From an uncultured Sulfuricurvum sp. (GTDB lineage Bacteria; Campylobacterota; Campylobacteria; Campylobacterales; Sulfurimonadaceae), in the NCBI RefSeq assembly GCF_937936435.1, contig NZ_CALDDG010000124.1:1-22949 (forward strand): 22,949 nt of DNA, in the 5' to 3' direction. Below are positions 13,982-22,216 of this stretch, one piece after another; the first letter of the stretch is position 1; each line of letters starts with the position of its first letter. Under the pieces are notes generated by a model. The model had not been told where the DNA came from. It did not search any database and was given only the letters and a program-made list of their open reading frames with translations. Both the position numbers and the translations under genes were made by a program.

Positions 13982-14535
13982 TACGGTTGTTTCTTTTCAT
14001 CGCACTATCACTTGGTGCGGATGAAGCAACAAATTTTAAAGCGATACCTTTTTCAGCTTCCAAGCTCAAAGGTACGGTTTTACAAGGTTACGAGCTTTCC
14101 TGCGGGGCGGCGGCGTTGGCGACAATGATGAATCTTTATGGAAAAAAAACTACCGAGAAGGATATTCTCGATAAAGCCTCTACGACCGATATGCTAAGCT
14201 TTGCGCAAATGGCAAACATATCCAAAGAGTTCGGATTTAACGCTTCGGGATATAAAATCGATACTTCTATATTCGAATCGCTCAAAGTTCCCGTGATTGC
14301 GAGAATTGATAATCGTGATAACTATGCTCACTTTGTAGTTGTGATGAATCATCCGGGGGATTTTGTGAGCATTCTCGACCCGAGTTTCGGTTCTTACGTT
14401 CAAAGCAAAAAAGAGTTTTTCCAATGGTGGAACGAAGAGACATATGGCTATATTCTTGTGGTGATGCCGGAAAAAGTTGCCTCATTTCCGACTATTCCCT
14501 TGAATTTGCCGAACCGAGCACTTTTTATGCGATAA
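13966..14535 (+). CDS. Stand-alone periplasmic C39-family cysteine peptidase
   Basis: A short signal peptide (LIRLFLFIALSLGA, cleavage near residue 18) precedes a complete C39 peptidase domain. The oxyanion glutamine Q40, catalytic cysteine C46 in ELSCGAAALATM, histidine H122 in YAHFVVVMNH and aspartate D138 in ILDPSFG all have correct spacing (Q-x5-C, H-x15-D). No ABC-transporter membrane or ATPase domain follows; the protein is 189 residues, not about 700. C39 domains cut after double-glycine leaders. A Sec-exported double-glycine precursor is encoded upstream, so processing in the periplasm is expected. FapD of functional-amyloid operons is a known solo member of this family. The gene overlaps the barrel gene by 16 nt, indicating coupled translation. 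Confidence in family is high, in substrate moderate. Confidence 0.88.
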   Translation: MAQVLIRLFLFIALSLGADEATNFKAIPFSASKLKGTVLQGYELSCGAAALATMMNLYGKKTTEKDILDKASTTDMLSFAQMANISKEFGFNASGYKIDTSIFESLKVPVIARIDNRDNYAHFVVVMNHPGDFVSILDPSFGSYVQSKKEFFQWWNEETYGYILVVMPEKVASFPTIPLNLPNRALFMR

Positions 14536-14587
14536 TCAAGTCAGCCAAATGTTTATAATAGGGCAAATAATTTAAATAAACCTTTCC

Positions 14588-14598
14588 TTTGCTATAAT
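14588..14598 (+). promoter_or_regulatory. Promoter of the polysaccharide deacetylase gene
   Basis: TTTGCTATAAT ends at 14598 with an extended TGnTATAAT -10 (TATAAT 14593-14598). The predicted start near 14605 gives a leader of about 24 nt. No strong ribosome-binding site is visible before ATG 14629. Confidence 0.55.
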
Positions 14599-14628
14599 CG
14601 CGGCTATTTTTAGTGAAACGACATACCT

Positions 14629-15399
14629 ATGGCAAAACTTTTTCTCTTCTTGTTATTCATATGCAAACTTGCCCTCTTGGCCGATACTGTTTACGATATC
14701 CGTGGTGCGTCTCCTCTTTTGGATGCCAACATGACTCAATTTCTGGACAAATGGCGTTTTGATACGATCACACCTGTACAATCGGGAGTATATCCAAACG
14801 TCATTGTCAACGGCGATCCTGCCCGTACCAACATCGCTCTGACTTTCGACGACGCTCCGGATGAAAACAATACCGCCCATCTTCTCGATATTCTCAAATC
14901 CCGCCATATCAAGGCAGCTTTTTTCATGATCGGAACCACGATGGAGGAGAGCAATGCCACGGTGGTCAAACGTGCCGACGAGGAGGGGCATCTCGTCCTA
15001 AACCATACCTTTACCCATCCCCATCTCAGTAATCTCGATGAAAACAACATCACCGATCAGCTCGATCGTGCCGCCACCCGTATCGAGGAGATTACGGGGC
15101 ACTATCCGATCCTATACCGCCCGCCGTACGGTTCGATCAATCCTCTCGTCGTCCGGACGGTCAATGCCCATGGACTGACGACGGTATTATGGTCTCTCGA
15201 TTCTCTCGACTGGACGCTTAAAGATCCCGACGCCGTTGTCGAAAACGTAACCTCGCATATCCGTAACGGCGATATTATTTTGATGCATCGTAACCATGTC
15301 AGCGTCGCAGCGCTCCCAGCCGTTATCGACCGGCTCAGCAAGATGGGATATACCTTTGTGCGTTTGGACGAGTTGCTCGGTATAAAAGCATATCGGTAA
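14629..15399 (+). CDS. Secreted polysaccharide deacetylase (NodB domain)
   Basis: A Sec signal (KLFLFLLFICKLALLA) precedes a carbohydrate esterase 4 domain. The five conserved motifs are visible: TFDDAPD (72-78, catalytic base D74 and metal D75), NHTFTH (H126 and H130, metal ligands), RPPYG (164-168), DSLDW (191-195) and LMH (218-220). The 256-residue length fits a minimal family enzyme. Such enzymes deacetylate N-acetyl sugars in peptidoglycan, chitin-like polymers or exopolysaccharides; the substrate is not predictable. It has its own promoter and returns to the higher GC content of the chromosome. It may simply border the accessory island. Confidence 0.9.
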   Translation: MAKLFLFLLFICKLALLADTVYDIRGASPLLDANMTQFLDKWRFDTITPVQSGVYPNVIVNGDPARTNIALTFDDAPDENNTAHLLDILKSRHIKAAFFMIGTTMEESNATVVKRADEEGHLVLNHTFTHPHLSNLDENNITDQLDRAATRIEEITGHYPILYRPPYGSINPLVVRTVNAHGLTTVLWSLDSLDWTLKDPDAVVENVTSHIRNGDIILMHRNHVSVAALPAVIDRLSKMGYTFVRLDELLGIKAYR

Positions 15400-15412
15400 A
15401 TTACGGTATAAT
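15400..15412 (+). promoter_or_regulatory. Putative promoter of the hexad-repeat protein gene
   Basis: A perfect TATAAT (15407-15412) follows TTACGG. The predicted start near 15419 leaves an unusually long leader of about 93 nt before ATG 15512, containing several short palindromes such as GCGATCGC. Confidence 0.5.
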
Positions 15413-15511
15413 ACCCTTACCATTTCGCGCTATCGATCACGCGTAAGAGACTTTTTCTGCGATCGCCATCCCCCCTCTTTGATGAGGCCTATAAATTCAA
15501 GGACTTTTTTT

Positions 15512-16633
15512 ATGTCATCCGTTAAACGACAAAACCACCGTATCCACCCCTGTAACACTCAGCGTAAAAACGAACTGCTCCAATTTCTGATAGAGCGTAA
15601 CAGCGGCAAGCGCATCCTTATTGCCACCTGCGGCAGCAGCGAAGAGCTTGCAACTCTCTTTGCTTCCGAAACCATCACCGTCCTAAACGACGCCGATTTG
15701 ATCAAAACTCCCGATCTCCGCGCCGATGTCCTCATCAGCTATGATCTTCCGGAAAAAGCGATCGTTTATATGACACGATTCGCACGTGCGGACGAATATG
15801 CCCTGATCATCCTCGATGCGGAAGATCAAAAACGGTTGTATCCTATCGAACTTCTTAACGGGCGCACGATTGTCCAGGAAGTCGTCAAAGGGTTCGAACC
15901 CGATTTCGGAATTGCCGTAGACAATCAGCAAAAAGCCGAAGCAAAAGCCCGCAGAGAAGAGCGCGAAGCCCGCGAGGCGGAAAGTCCTAGAAACCGTGAC
16001 AAAAAACCGATTCGTGATACGCGGCCAGAACGCAAACATGACGACGCACGCGGCGACAAACGCTCTTTCCGCGGTCAAGATGACGGCTTCAGCGCTAAAA
16101 AACAGCATAACGCCAAACCGCGATTTATCGGCAAAGACGAAAACGGAAAACCGATTTTCGAGGGAAAAACCCGGGAACGCAACCATTACATCGACGGAAC
16201 ACCTCGTTCAGACGCCGAGAAAGCCGCGAGAACCAAATTCGGCAGCAAACCGAAATTCTTTGGGGACAAAGGGAAACCTTCCGAAGATAAAAAAGGATTT
16301 GACGGAGAAAAAAAGCCCTACGGCGATAAAAAACCGTTTGGCGAGAAAAAAGCTTACGGAGACAAGAAACCCTACGGAGAGAAAAAATCATCCGGAGACA
16401 AATCTTCTTTCGGAGAGAAAAAACCGTTCGGTGAAAAAAAAGCCTATGGCGACAGAAAATCCTACGGAGAGAAGCCGTCATTCGGAGATAAAAAGCCTTA
16501 CGGAGATAAAAAACCGTATGGAAACAAAAAAGCCCCCGAAGAGAAAAAATCTTCTGAAACGCCTGCCGCACCGAAGCGTCCTCCGCGCCGTATCGATGTA
16601 AAATCGTTTAAATCCCCGAAAGAGAAAGAATAA
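15512..16633 (+). CDS. Degenerate helicase C-terminal-like domain with long basic hexad-repeat tail
   Basis: Residues 17-125 resemble the second RecA-like domain of DEAD-box helicases: RILIATCGSSEEL matches the motif IV strand, ADVLISYDLP matches the strand after motif V, and YMTRFARAD sits where HRIGRTGRAG (motif VI) should be. The catalytic arginines and glycines are mostly lost and there is no first RecA domain or Walker A, so ATPase activity is unlikely. From about 140 the chain is charged and disordered. Residues 267-344 are 13 hexads of form KKPYGD/KKPFGE. The tail resembles the basic RNA-binding tails of RhlE-type helicases. ATG 15512 is chosen for AAGGA at correct spacing; TTG 15479 and ATG 15482 lack one. 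An RNA-binding or condensate-forming protein is inferred. Confidence 0.7.
   Translation: MSSVKRQNHRIHPCNTQRKNELLQFLIERNSGKRILIATCGSSEELATLFASETITVLNDADLIKTPDLRADVLISYDLPEKAIVYMTRFARADEYALIILDAEDQKRLYPIELLNGRTIVQEVVKGFEPDFGIAVDNQQKAEAKARREEREAREAESPRNRDKKPIRDTRPERKHDDARGDKRSFRGQDDGFSAKKQHNAKPRFIGKDENGKPIFEGKTRERNHYIDGTPRSDAEKAARTKFGSKPKFFGDKGKPSEDKKGFDGEKKPYGDKKPFGEKKAYGDKKPYGEKKSSGDKSSFGEKKPFGEKKAYGDRKSYGEKPSFGDKKPYGDKKPYGNKKAPEEKKSSETPAAPKRPPRRIDVKSFKSPKEKE
16310..16543 (+). repeat. 13 tandem 18-bp units coding a K-K-x-[YF]-G-[DE] hexad
   Basis: The array codes 13 six-residue units in register: KKPYGD, KKPFGE, KKAYGD, KKPYGE, KKSSGD, KSSFGE, KKPFGE, KKAYGD, RKSYGE, KPSFGD, KKPYGD, KKPYGN, KKAPEE. 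The sixth residue often alternates D and E. A larger unit is also visible: hexads 2-4 recur as hexads 7-9, five hexads (90 bp) apart. Because units are multiples of three, other frames also stay open through it. Confidence 0.9.
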
Positions 16634-16718
16634 TCACTTCTAAATCGATTGACTTTATGGTATATTAACGGAAACTCTATTACAATAGTTTTTTACGATT
16701 ATATACGGGAGATAAAGA

Positions 16719-17132
16719 GTGGCAGGAATATCGACAAAAGGGAGTTACGGCCTCGCCGCCATGTATGAATTGGCACTCCATTACGGTCAGGGTCATCTAC
16801 AGATCCGTGACATCGCCGACAAGGCAAACATTCCTTCAAATTATCTCGAACAGATCCTCTCAACACTCCGTAAAGAGGGGATGATCCAAAGTATCCGCGG
16901 AGCCGGCGGCGGTTACCTACTGGCAAAAGCTCCGAACCAGATTCAAGTCTATATGATTTTATTCGCACTGGAAGGAGAACTCTGCCTCCCAGCGGATGAA
17001 GGGGTACAACCCGTTTTGCACCTCTACTGGGAACGGGTCAAAGAGGAGATGCGCACCGTTTTTCATGAGACGCTCCAAGATCTCGTCGATAAAGGGAACG
17101 AGCTCAATCAACAGACGATGTATTTCATCTGA
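16719..17132 (+). CDS. Rrf2-family transcriptional regulator
   Basis: The 137-residue protein begins ISTKGSYGLAAMYELA, the standard Rrf2 N-terminus, with the winged helix-turn-helix at about 27-68 (IRDIADKANIPSNYLEQIL, then SIRGAGGGYLLA). The three-cysteine Fe-S ligand set of IscR/RirA/NsrR is absent; only C89 remains, so it is more like CymR-type members that sense through a partner. GTG at 16719 is the start, with ACGGGAG as ribosome site. The 3' end overlaps by 8 bp the end of the convergent sulfate-assimilation operon. Control of sulfur or cysteine genes is likely from context and from known CymR behaviour, but no operator could be identified with confidence. Confidence 0.87.
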   Translation: MAGISTKGSYGLAAMYELALHYGQGHLQIRDIADKANIPSNYLEQILSTLRKEGMIQSIRGAGGGYLLAKAPNQIQVYMILFALEGELCLPADEGVQPVLHLYWERVKEEMRTVFHETLQDLVDKGNELNQQTMYFI

Positions 17133-17940
17133 GTGCCTCGACACTCTTGGCCGCTTGATACAGCGGCAGCTCCCCGTGCAGTTTTACCACCTCTCCGAAA
17201 ACAATCACTGCCGGCCCGTGTATCGTCGCAGCCGCTTTTTCGAGCCCATCGAGCGTCGTAACGACGCTTTGCTGGTCGGGACGCGACGCATTGGCGACAA
17301 TGGCGGCGGGAAAATCGCCCGGTATTCCGACGGCGGATGCCGCTTCCGTAATCCGTCCCGCCAGACTCAACCCCATCAATACCACTGTCGTATGGTTCGG
17401 GATTTTCAGCAATTCGAGCCAATCGGTATTGAATTTCGAATCTTTCAAATGGGCCGATACGACCGAAAAGCTCGATGCATATCCCCGGGCAGTAGGAGGA
17501 ATCCCAGCACAGGCGGAACCTGCAACACAGGAAGATATCCCGGCGATGACATCGACCTTGTATCCGTGTTGGAGCAGATATAAAGCCTCTTCGCTCCCCC
17601 GTCCGAAGATATAAGGATCGCCGCTTTTGAGGCGAGCGACACTTTTTCCCTGATCCGCATAAAAGGCGATCAACTCGTTGATCTTCTCCTGAGAAAGCGA
17701 ATGGGCATTTTTTTGTTTTCCCACATAAATTTTTTGCGTCGTTTTCGGGATAACCTCCAGAATTTCGTCGCTGATCAGATGATCGTATAAAACCACCTCT
17801 GCCTCGCGGATAATGCGATAGGCTTTGAGGGTGAGCTGTTCGACGTCGCCCAGACCGCACCCGACTAAATAAACCTCTCCTTTTGGTATCGGAACCGACG
17901 GCTCCGTTTCAGCGGAGAGGGGATGTATAATTTTACTCAT
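17125..17940 (-). CDS. cobA: Uroporphyrinogen-III C-methyltransferase (SUMT) for siroheme
   Basis: The 271-residue enzyme shows the SUMT signatures: VYLVGCGLGDVEQLTLKA (SAM-binding P-loop, about 23-40), YDHLIS, GKQKNAHSLSQ and RLKSGDPYIFGRGSEE, then GISS at about 134. It transfers two methyl groups from SAM to uroporphyrinogen III, giving precorrin-2. It lacks the CysG oxidase/ferrochelatase domain, so those steps need another gene. It is the last gene of the leftward operon; its ATG overlaps the stop of the class V aminotransferase gene (ATGA). Placement next to a siroheme sulfite reductase indicates it supplies that cofactor. Its 3' end overlaps the convergent Rrf2 gene by 8 bp. Confidence 0.92.
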   Translation of the reverse strand: MSKIIHPLSAETEPSVPIPKGEVYLVGCGLGDVEQLTLKAYRIIREAEVVLYDHLISDEILEVIPKTTQKIYVGKQKNAHSLSQEKINELIAFYADQGKSVARLKSGDPYIFGRGSEEALYLLQHGYKVDVIAGISSCVAGSACAGIPPTARGYASSFSVVSAHLKDSKFNTDWLELLKIPNHTTVVLMGLSLAGRITEAASAVGIPGDFPAAIVANASRPDQQSVVTTLDGLEKAAATIHGPAVIVFGEVVKLHGELPLYQAAKSVEALR

Positions 17941-19244
17941 ATGAGCCTCTTTACCGATGTATTAATAGCTTCCAACAACGCATCGATATCCTCGATACTC
18001 TGCGAATAATGGATGCTGATCCGCAGCCATCCCGGCCGCTCCTGAAACGGTGCATCATCGGCCAGACCAAGCAAATCATGCCCGTAGGGTCCGGCGCACG
18101 AGCACCCTGCCCGTGTTTGAAATCCTTCCGATTTGGATAAAACGCTGCATAGCACATACGGATCCAAATCCTGAATATTAAAAGAAGCGATACCGATATT
18201 ATCGGCATTACGGCAACCGTAACAAATCGCCCCATCGATATTTCGAAGTCCTTCGATAAAACGACGGTACAAACTTTTTTTCCGTTTGGCGATCCACTCG
18301 AATCCCAATTCGTTGCGAAGCTGATACGCCAATGCCGCACGAATCAGCTGCAAAATACCGGGAGTTCCGGCGTCTTCGCGATCCTCTGCCTCTTCGATGA
18401 AATAATGGGACGTTCGGCTCACATACCGCACCGTCCCTCCGCCTGCAAATGTCGGTGTCGCATCGGCTGAGAGGAGACTTTTACGTATCGCCAGTAATCC
18501 GCACGATCCCGGTCCCCCCAACAATTTGTGGGGCGAGTAGAACATCGCATCATACAATTCGCACGGAATATTGATATACGGCGACGATGCCGCCGCATCG
18601 AAACATACCGTAGCACCGTAGCGACGTAACAACGCCGATATCTCCGCATACGGGGTAATCGTACCCGTCACATTCGATGCGATACAAAATGCTCCGATGA
18701 TCTCCCGTTCCGCATTGGCGGCAAGGATCCGTTCCAGTTCTTTGAGATCGACCAACCCTTTCGCATTCAAACCGACCCGTACCGTCTCGCATAACGCTTC
18801 CCGGTAACTGATCTCGTTCGAATGGTGTTCGTAAGGGCCTACGATGACCAAGGGCATCGTATCCATCGGAGGCAGTTCACGATAACGTGCCCGCGTCGCA
18901 GGAGGGATATAAAGCCCCAGAATCTCCTGCAGTCTCTTCACCGCTCCCGTAGCTCCGCAGCCGCACGGCATTAAAGCAAACTCGGTATCAAGTCCGAGCA
19001 GCGTTTTCAAATGTTCCCGTGCTTCGCGGTAATAAGAATCTGTCTGAGCCGCCATCGACGCCTCTTTGGAATGGGTATTGGCATATGTTTCCAACACTTC
19101 CCTCATACGCGCTTCAATCGGCTCGTACGCCAATCCCGAAGCGGTAAAGTCAAAGTAACTTTTTTTATGTACGCCTATCGTGTTGCGTACGATCTGCTTG
19201 TATTTGTCCCCTTTTTCAAGAAGCGGGCGAAATAGTTGACTCAT
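17937..19244 (-). CDS. Class V aminotransferase / cysteine desulfurase-like PLP enzyme
   Basis: The 435-residue protein has the fold-type I class V pattern. NTHSKEAS is near residue 56, the PLP-ring aspartate is D216 in CFDAAAS, and the Schiff-base lysine is K240 in YSPHKLLGGPGSCG. A C-terminal RAGCSCAGPYG (C381, C383) sits where SufS/CsdA-type desulfurases carry the active-site cysteine. It likely removes sulfur from cysteine or a related compound. ATG 19244 is chosen because GGGAG lies upstream; a TTG at 19274 is a weaker alternative. Its 5' end overlaps the sulfite reductase gene by 29 bp and its 3' end overlaps cobA by 4 bp. A desulfurase-like gene inside a sulfate-assimilation operon is uncommon; its exact reaction is uncertain. 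Confidence 0.85.
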   Translation of the reverse strand: MSQLFRPLLEKGDKYKQIVRNTIGVHKKSYFDFTASGLAYEPIEARMREVLETYANTHSKEASMAAQTDSYYREAREHLKTLLGLDTEFALMPCGCGATGAVKRLQEILGLYIPPATRARYRELPPMDTMPLVIVGPYEHHSNEISYREALCETVRVGLNAKGLVDLKELERILAANAEREIIGAFCIASNVTGTITPYAEISALLRRYGATVCFDAAASSPYINIPCELYDAMFYSPHKLLGGPGSCGLLAIRKSLLSADATPTFAGGGTVRYVSRTSHYFIEEAEDREDAGTPGILQLIRAALAYQLRNELGFEWIAKRKKSLYRRFIEGLRNIDGAICYGCRNADNIGIASFNIQDLDPYVLCSVLSKSEGFQTRAGCSCAGPYGHDLLGLADDAPFQERPGWLRISIHYSQSIEDIDALLEAINTSVKRLI

Positions 19245-20799
19245 CGGCGTATTTCTCCCGTAAAAAATTTCCAAATCCCAGATTCGTTGTCGTATCGTAT
19301 TCGCGGATCAACGATTCGATCAACGGAGCAACCTCCTCGGATGCTACTTTGACTCCGGTTTTGATCGAGAATCGGCTTTTTTCTCCTTCGAGATGGCCTC
19401 CGACGATCAGATCGAATCCTTTGAGACGTTCATCCCCCCGTTTCAGCACCGCTCCGGTAAATCCCAGATCCACGATGTGCGGATGGGCGCACGAGTTCGG
19501 ACAGCCGTTGATACTGATACTGACCGGCTCGTCGAAATCGGGGAATTTCGCATTCAGATAACCGACGACATCGTATGCGAGTTCCTTGGTTTCACTGACG
19601 GCGAATTTACAAAAATCAAGTCCGGTACAGGCGAGAGTTCGCGCCTCAAAAACCGACGGATACGGTATGATTCCGACCGCTTTGAGCGTATCGATCAGAG
19701 GTTCCGTCGCATCGGAATGGACATTGACGATCACAAAATTCTGAGAGCTGGTCAACGTGATCCCCTCCGCACCGTACAATTCCAGAATCCGCCCCAATTT
19801 CAAAAGCTTTTCACCGCCGATTCGTCCACCGATCACGGCACAGCCGATCGTATTATGCGCTTTTTTCACACTCGGTGCGACACCGAAATGCCCTCTGCGC
19901 GGATATGGAGTAAAGGCGGCATGATCGAAGCGTTGAAGCGTGATCCCTGAATCCTTCTCCAACTCCTCGACGAACCGTTCTACACCCCATGCTTCCACCA
20001 AATGGCCAAGACGGGCTTTGGAACGGTTGTCACGGCGTCCTTCATCCCGATAGATTCGTGCGACCGATTCGGCCAAAGGGACGATTTCACTGCGCTCGAT
20101 GTAGCCGATGTGATCGGCGATACGGCGGTTGCTCGCCTGCCCGCCGCCGACGCTCACGCTAAAACGGACTTTCCCGTCGGCATGTTTGACGGCAGTAAAC
20201 GCCAAGTCCTGGACTTCATGGGAAATACAGTGTTTACTGCATCCGTTTACCCCGATTTTGAACTTGCGCGGAAGATTCGAAAATTCCCGATTCTCACGGT
20301 ACAGATCGTTTAAAGCCGCAACGATGTCTCGTACGTCGTCAATCTGATCGGCATCGATTCCATTGATCGGACAGCAGACGATATTGCGGGGAACATCTCC
20401 CGATGCCCCGACCACACTTAGTCCGACCAAAGCGAGATGCCCCAATACATCCGGCAAATCCTCAATGGTGAGCCAATGGAACTGAACATCCTGCCGCGTC
20501 GTCAAATCGGCACTGTTACGTGCAAAATCTACCGATATTTGTCCCAGTACCGCAGCTTGTTTCGCATTCAAATATCCCCCGGCTACTTTGACTCTGAGCA
20601 TATAATACTGGGTTTCGTCACTCTCATCTTGCAAAGTCTTGCTCTGAGTATACAGCCCGTACCATTTGAACCGGTCGATATCTTCGGGATCGATCGCTTC
20701 TTTTGTCTGTGCATAGCGGTAAACGTCCGCTATGACTGCCAATCCGTCTTTTTCGCGTTTGATGCGCTCGATACGTTCGGCTTTTGTTTCTGATGCCAT
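19216..20799 (-). CDS. Siroheme/4Fe-4S assimilatory sulfite (or nitrite) reductase
   Basis: The 527-residue protein has the two-repeat architecture of the ferredoxin-type nitrite/sulfite reductase family. N-terminal FKWYGLYTQ and LTTRQDVQFHWL are typical. The C-terminal half carries CTGLDFC and CPNSC (C-x5-C, 35 residues, C-x3-C), the ligands bridging the 4Fe-4S cluster and siroheme. It reduces sulfite to sulfide (or nitrite to ammonia) with six electrons. cysD and cysN upstream, and SUMT downstream, favour sulfite. No flavoprotein subunit is encoded beside it, so ferredoxin is the likely donor. ATG 20799 has AAGGAG upstream that overlaps the cysN stop; a GTG directly before it is possible. 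Confidence 0.9.
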   Translation of the reverse strand: MASETKAERIERIKREKDGLAVIADVYRYAQTKEAIDPEDIDRFKWYGLYTQSKTLQDESDETQYYMLRVKVAGGYLNAKQAAVLGQISVDFARNSADLTTRQDVQFHWLTIEDLPDVLGHLALVGLSVVGASGDVPRNIVCCPINGIDADQIDDVRDIVAALNDLYRENREFSNLPRKFKIGVNGCSKHCISHEVQDLAFTAVKHADGKVRFSVSVGGGQASNRRIADHIGYIERSEIVPLAESVARIYRDEGRRDNRSKARLGHLVEAWGVERFVEELEKDSGITLQRFDHAAFTPYPRRGHFGVAPSVKKAHNTIGCAVIGGRIGGEKLLKLGRILELYGAEGITLTSSQNFVIVNVHSDATEPLIDTLKAVGIIPYPSVFEARTLACTGLDFCKFAVSETKELAYDVVGYLNAKFPDFDEPVSISINGCPNSCAHPHIVDLGFTGAVLKRGDERLKGFDLIVGGHLEGEKSRFSIKTGVKVASEEVAPLIESLIREYDTTTNLGFGNFLREKYADESTISPAS

Positions 20800-20809
20800 C
20801 ACAGCTCCT

Positions 20810-22216
20810 TTATACTATTGTCGCGGCATTCCAATGGGGGAAATGCTTTCGGATAAGAGCGTTTAGCTCTACTTCAAACGCACTGGCGCCTCTTTTATCT
20901 TCGTTTCCTGCGATTGCACTGCCTGTGATCATTCCGGCGGCAACCGTGTTGTTGGTAATCTTGTCGATGAGGATGAATCCTCCCATCTCACGGTTTTCAT
21001 CGTACACGTCATACGCGATCGATTCACCCAAAATCAGACGGACGGAACCGATATCGTTCAGTTTCAAATGGTCGCTCTCCAATTGTTCTTGCGTATTGAC
21101 ATCCACGCGATAATTAATCGCATTGACAAAGACAGTCGTTACCGTCGAACCGCGCTTGAACAGATAGCTTTTCCCTGAAGTAAACGTCTCATCATCCATC
21201 CAGACCAGATTCGCTATCACCGAATCGCTTTGCGATATGGGTTCATCTGTTTTGGTCAATACGTTACCGCGGCTTATATCGATCTCTTCATTGAGAGTAA
21301 ACGTTACGGCATCGGAAGCAGATGCCGTATCAAGATTGCCGTCATACGTGACGATCGCTTTGATGGTCGCCTGTTTTCCCGATGGATAAACCGTGATCCC
21401 ATCGCCTACACTGATGGAACCGGACGCAATCGTTCCGCAGAATCCTCTGAAATCGAGATTCGGACGGTTGACGTATTGCACCACCATCCGAAACGGCGCG
21501 TCCGGACGGAGCGATGCGAGAGGCACTTCCTCCAAAATTGAGAGGAGCGTCTCCCCCTGATACCACGGAGTCCGTTCGCTGCGTGTGACGATATTATCCC
21601 CGTCCAATGCCGACATAGGGACGGTAAAGACCATTTTGATCCCAAGCTCTTCCGCAAATACGCGGTATTCATTGTTGATCCGTTCAAATACCTTTCGGTC
21701 GAAGTTGACCAAATCCATTTTATTGATCGCGACGATCACCGTCCGTATCCCTAAAAGACGGACAATATACGAGTGACGACGCGTCTGGGTGTCGATCCCG
21801 TAACGGGCATCGATCAGGATAATCGCTACATCGGCCGTCGATGCCCCCGTCGCCATGTTACGGGTATACTGTTCATGCCCCGGAGTGTCGGCGATGATGA
21901 ATTTGCGCTTATCGGTCGAAAAATAGCGATACGCCACATCGATCGTAATCCCCTGCTCCCGCTCGCTTTGCAGACCATCCACCAACAATGCCAAATCGAT
22001 TTTGTCACCGGTCGTCCCGATCCGTTTGCTCTCTTTTTGAAGCGTTTCCAAATGGTCTTCAAAAATCATTTTTGAATCGTGGAGCAATCTCCCGATCAAC
22101 GTACTTTTCCCGTCGTCCACGCTGCCGCAGGTGATGAAACGGAGCAGCTCTTTGTGTTCTTGCGTATGCAGATAGCTCTCGATATCGGTCGCTATCAGTT
22201 CGGATTGATGTGCCAT
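20810..22216 (-). CDS. cysN: Sulfate adenylyltransferase subunit 1 (GTPase)
   Basis: The 468-residue protein is an EF-Tu-like GTPase with G1 GSVDDGKS (31-38), the G3 motif DTPGHEQYTRNM and G4 NKMDL, followed by the beta-barrel domains. CysN couples GTP hydrolysis to formation of APS from sulfate and ATP by CysD. There is no C-terminal APS kinase domain (CysC), so PAPS synthesis is not indicated here. Its ATG overlaps the cysD stop (TAATG), and its stop overlaps the ribosome site of the sulfite reductase, so the operon is tightly coupled. Length and motifs are normal. Confidence 0.96.
   Translation of the reverse strand: MAHQSELIATDIESYLHTQEHKELLRFITCGSVDDGKSTLIGRLLHDSKMIFEDHLETLQKESKRIGTTGDKIDLALLVDGLQSEREQGITIDVAYRYFSTDKRKFIIADTPGHEQYTRNMATGASTADVAIILIDARYGIDTQTRRHSYIVRLLGIRTVIVAINKMDLVNFDRKVFERINNEYRVFAEELGIKMVFTVPMSALDGDNIVTRSERTPWYQGETLLSILEEVPLASLRPDAPFRMVVQYVNRPNLDFRGFCGTIASGSISVGDGITVYPSGKQATIKAIVTYDGNLDTASASDAVTFTLNEEIDISRGNVLTKTDEPISQSDSVIANLVWMDDETFTSGKSYLFKRGSTVTTVFVNAINYRVDVNTQEQLESDHLKLNDIGSVRLILGESIAYDVYDENREMGGFILIDKITNNTVAAGMITGSAIAGNEDKRGASAFEVELNALIRKHFPHWNAATIV

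Noticed and set aside
15996..16601. Long open frame in a second frame through the hexad-repeat gene, and another antisense at 16125-16571
   Set aside because: The 18-bp repeats are multiples of three and keep other frames open; translations are low-complexity and no ribosome site supports them.
17108..17860. Long open frame on the minus strand within cobA
   Set aside because: It is a shadow of the well-supported SUMT gene in another frame and has no recognisable domain.
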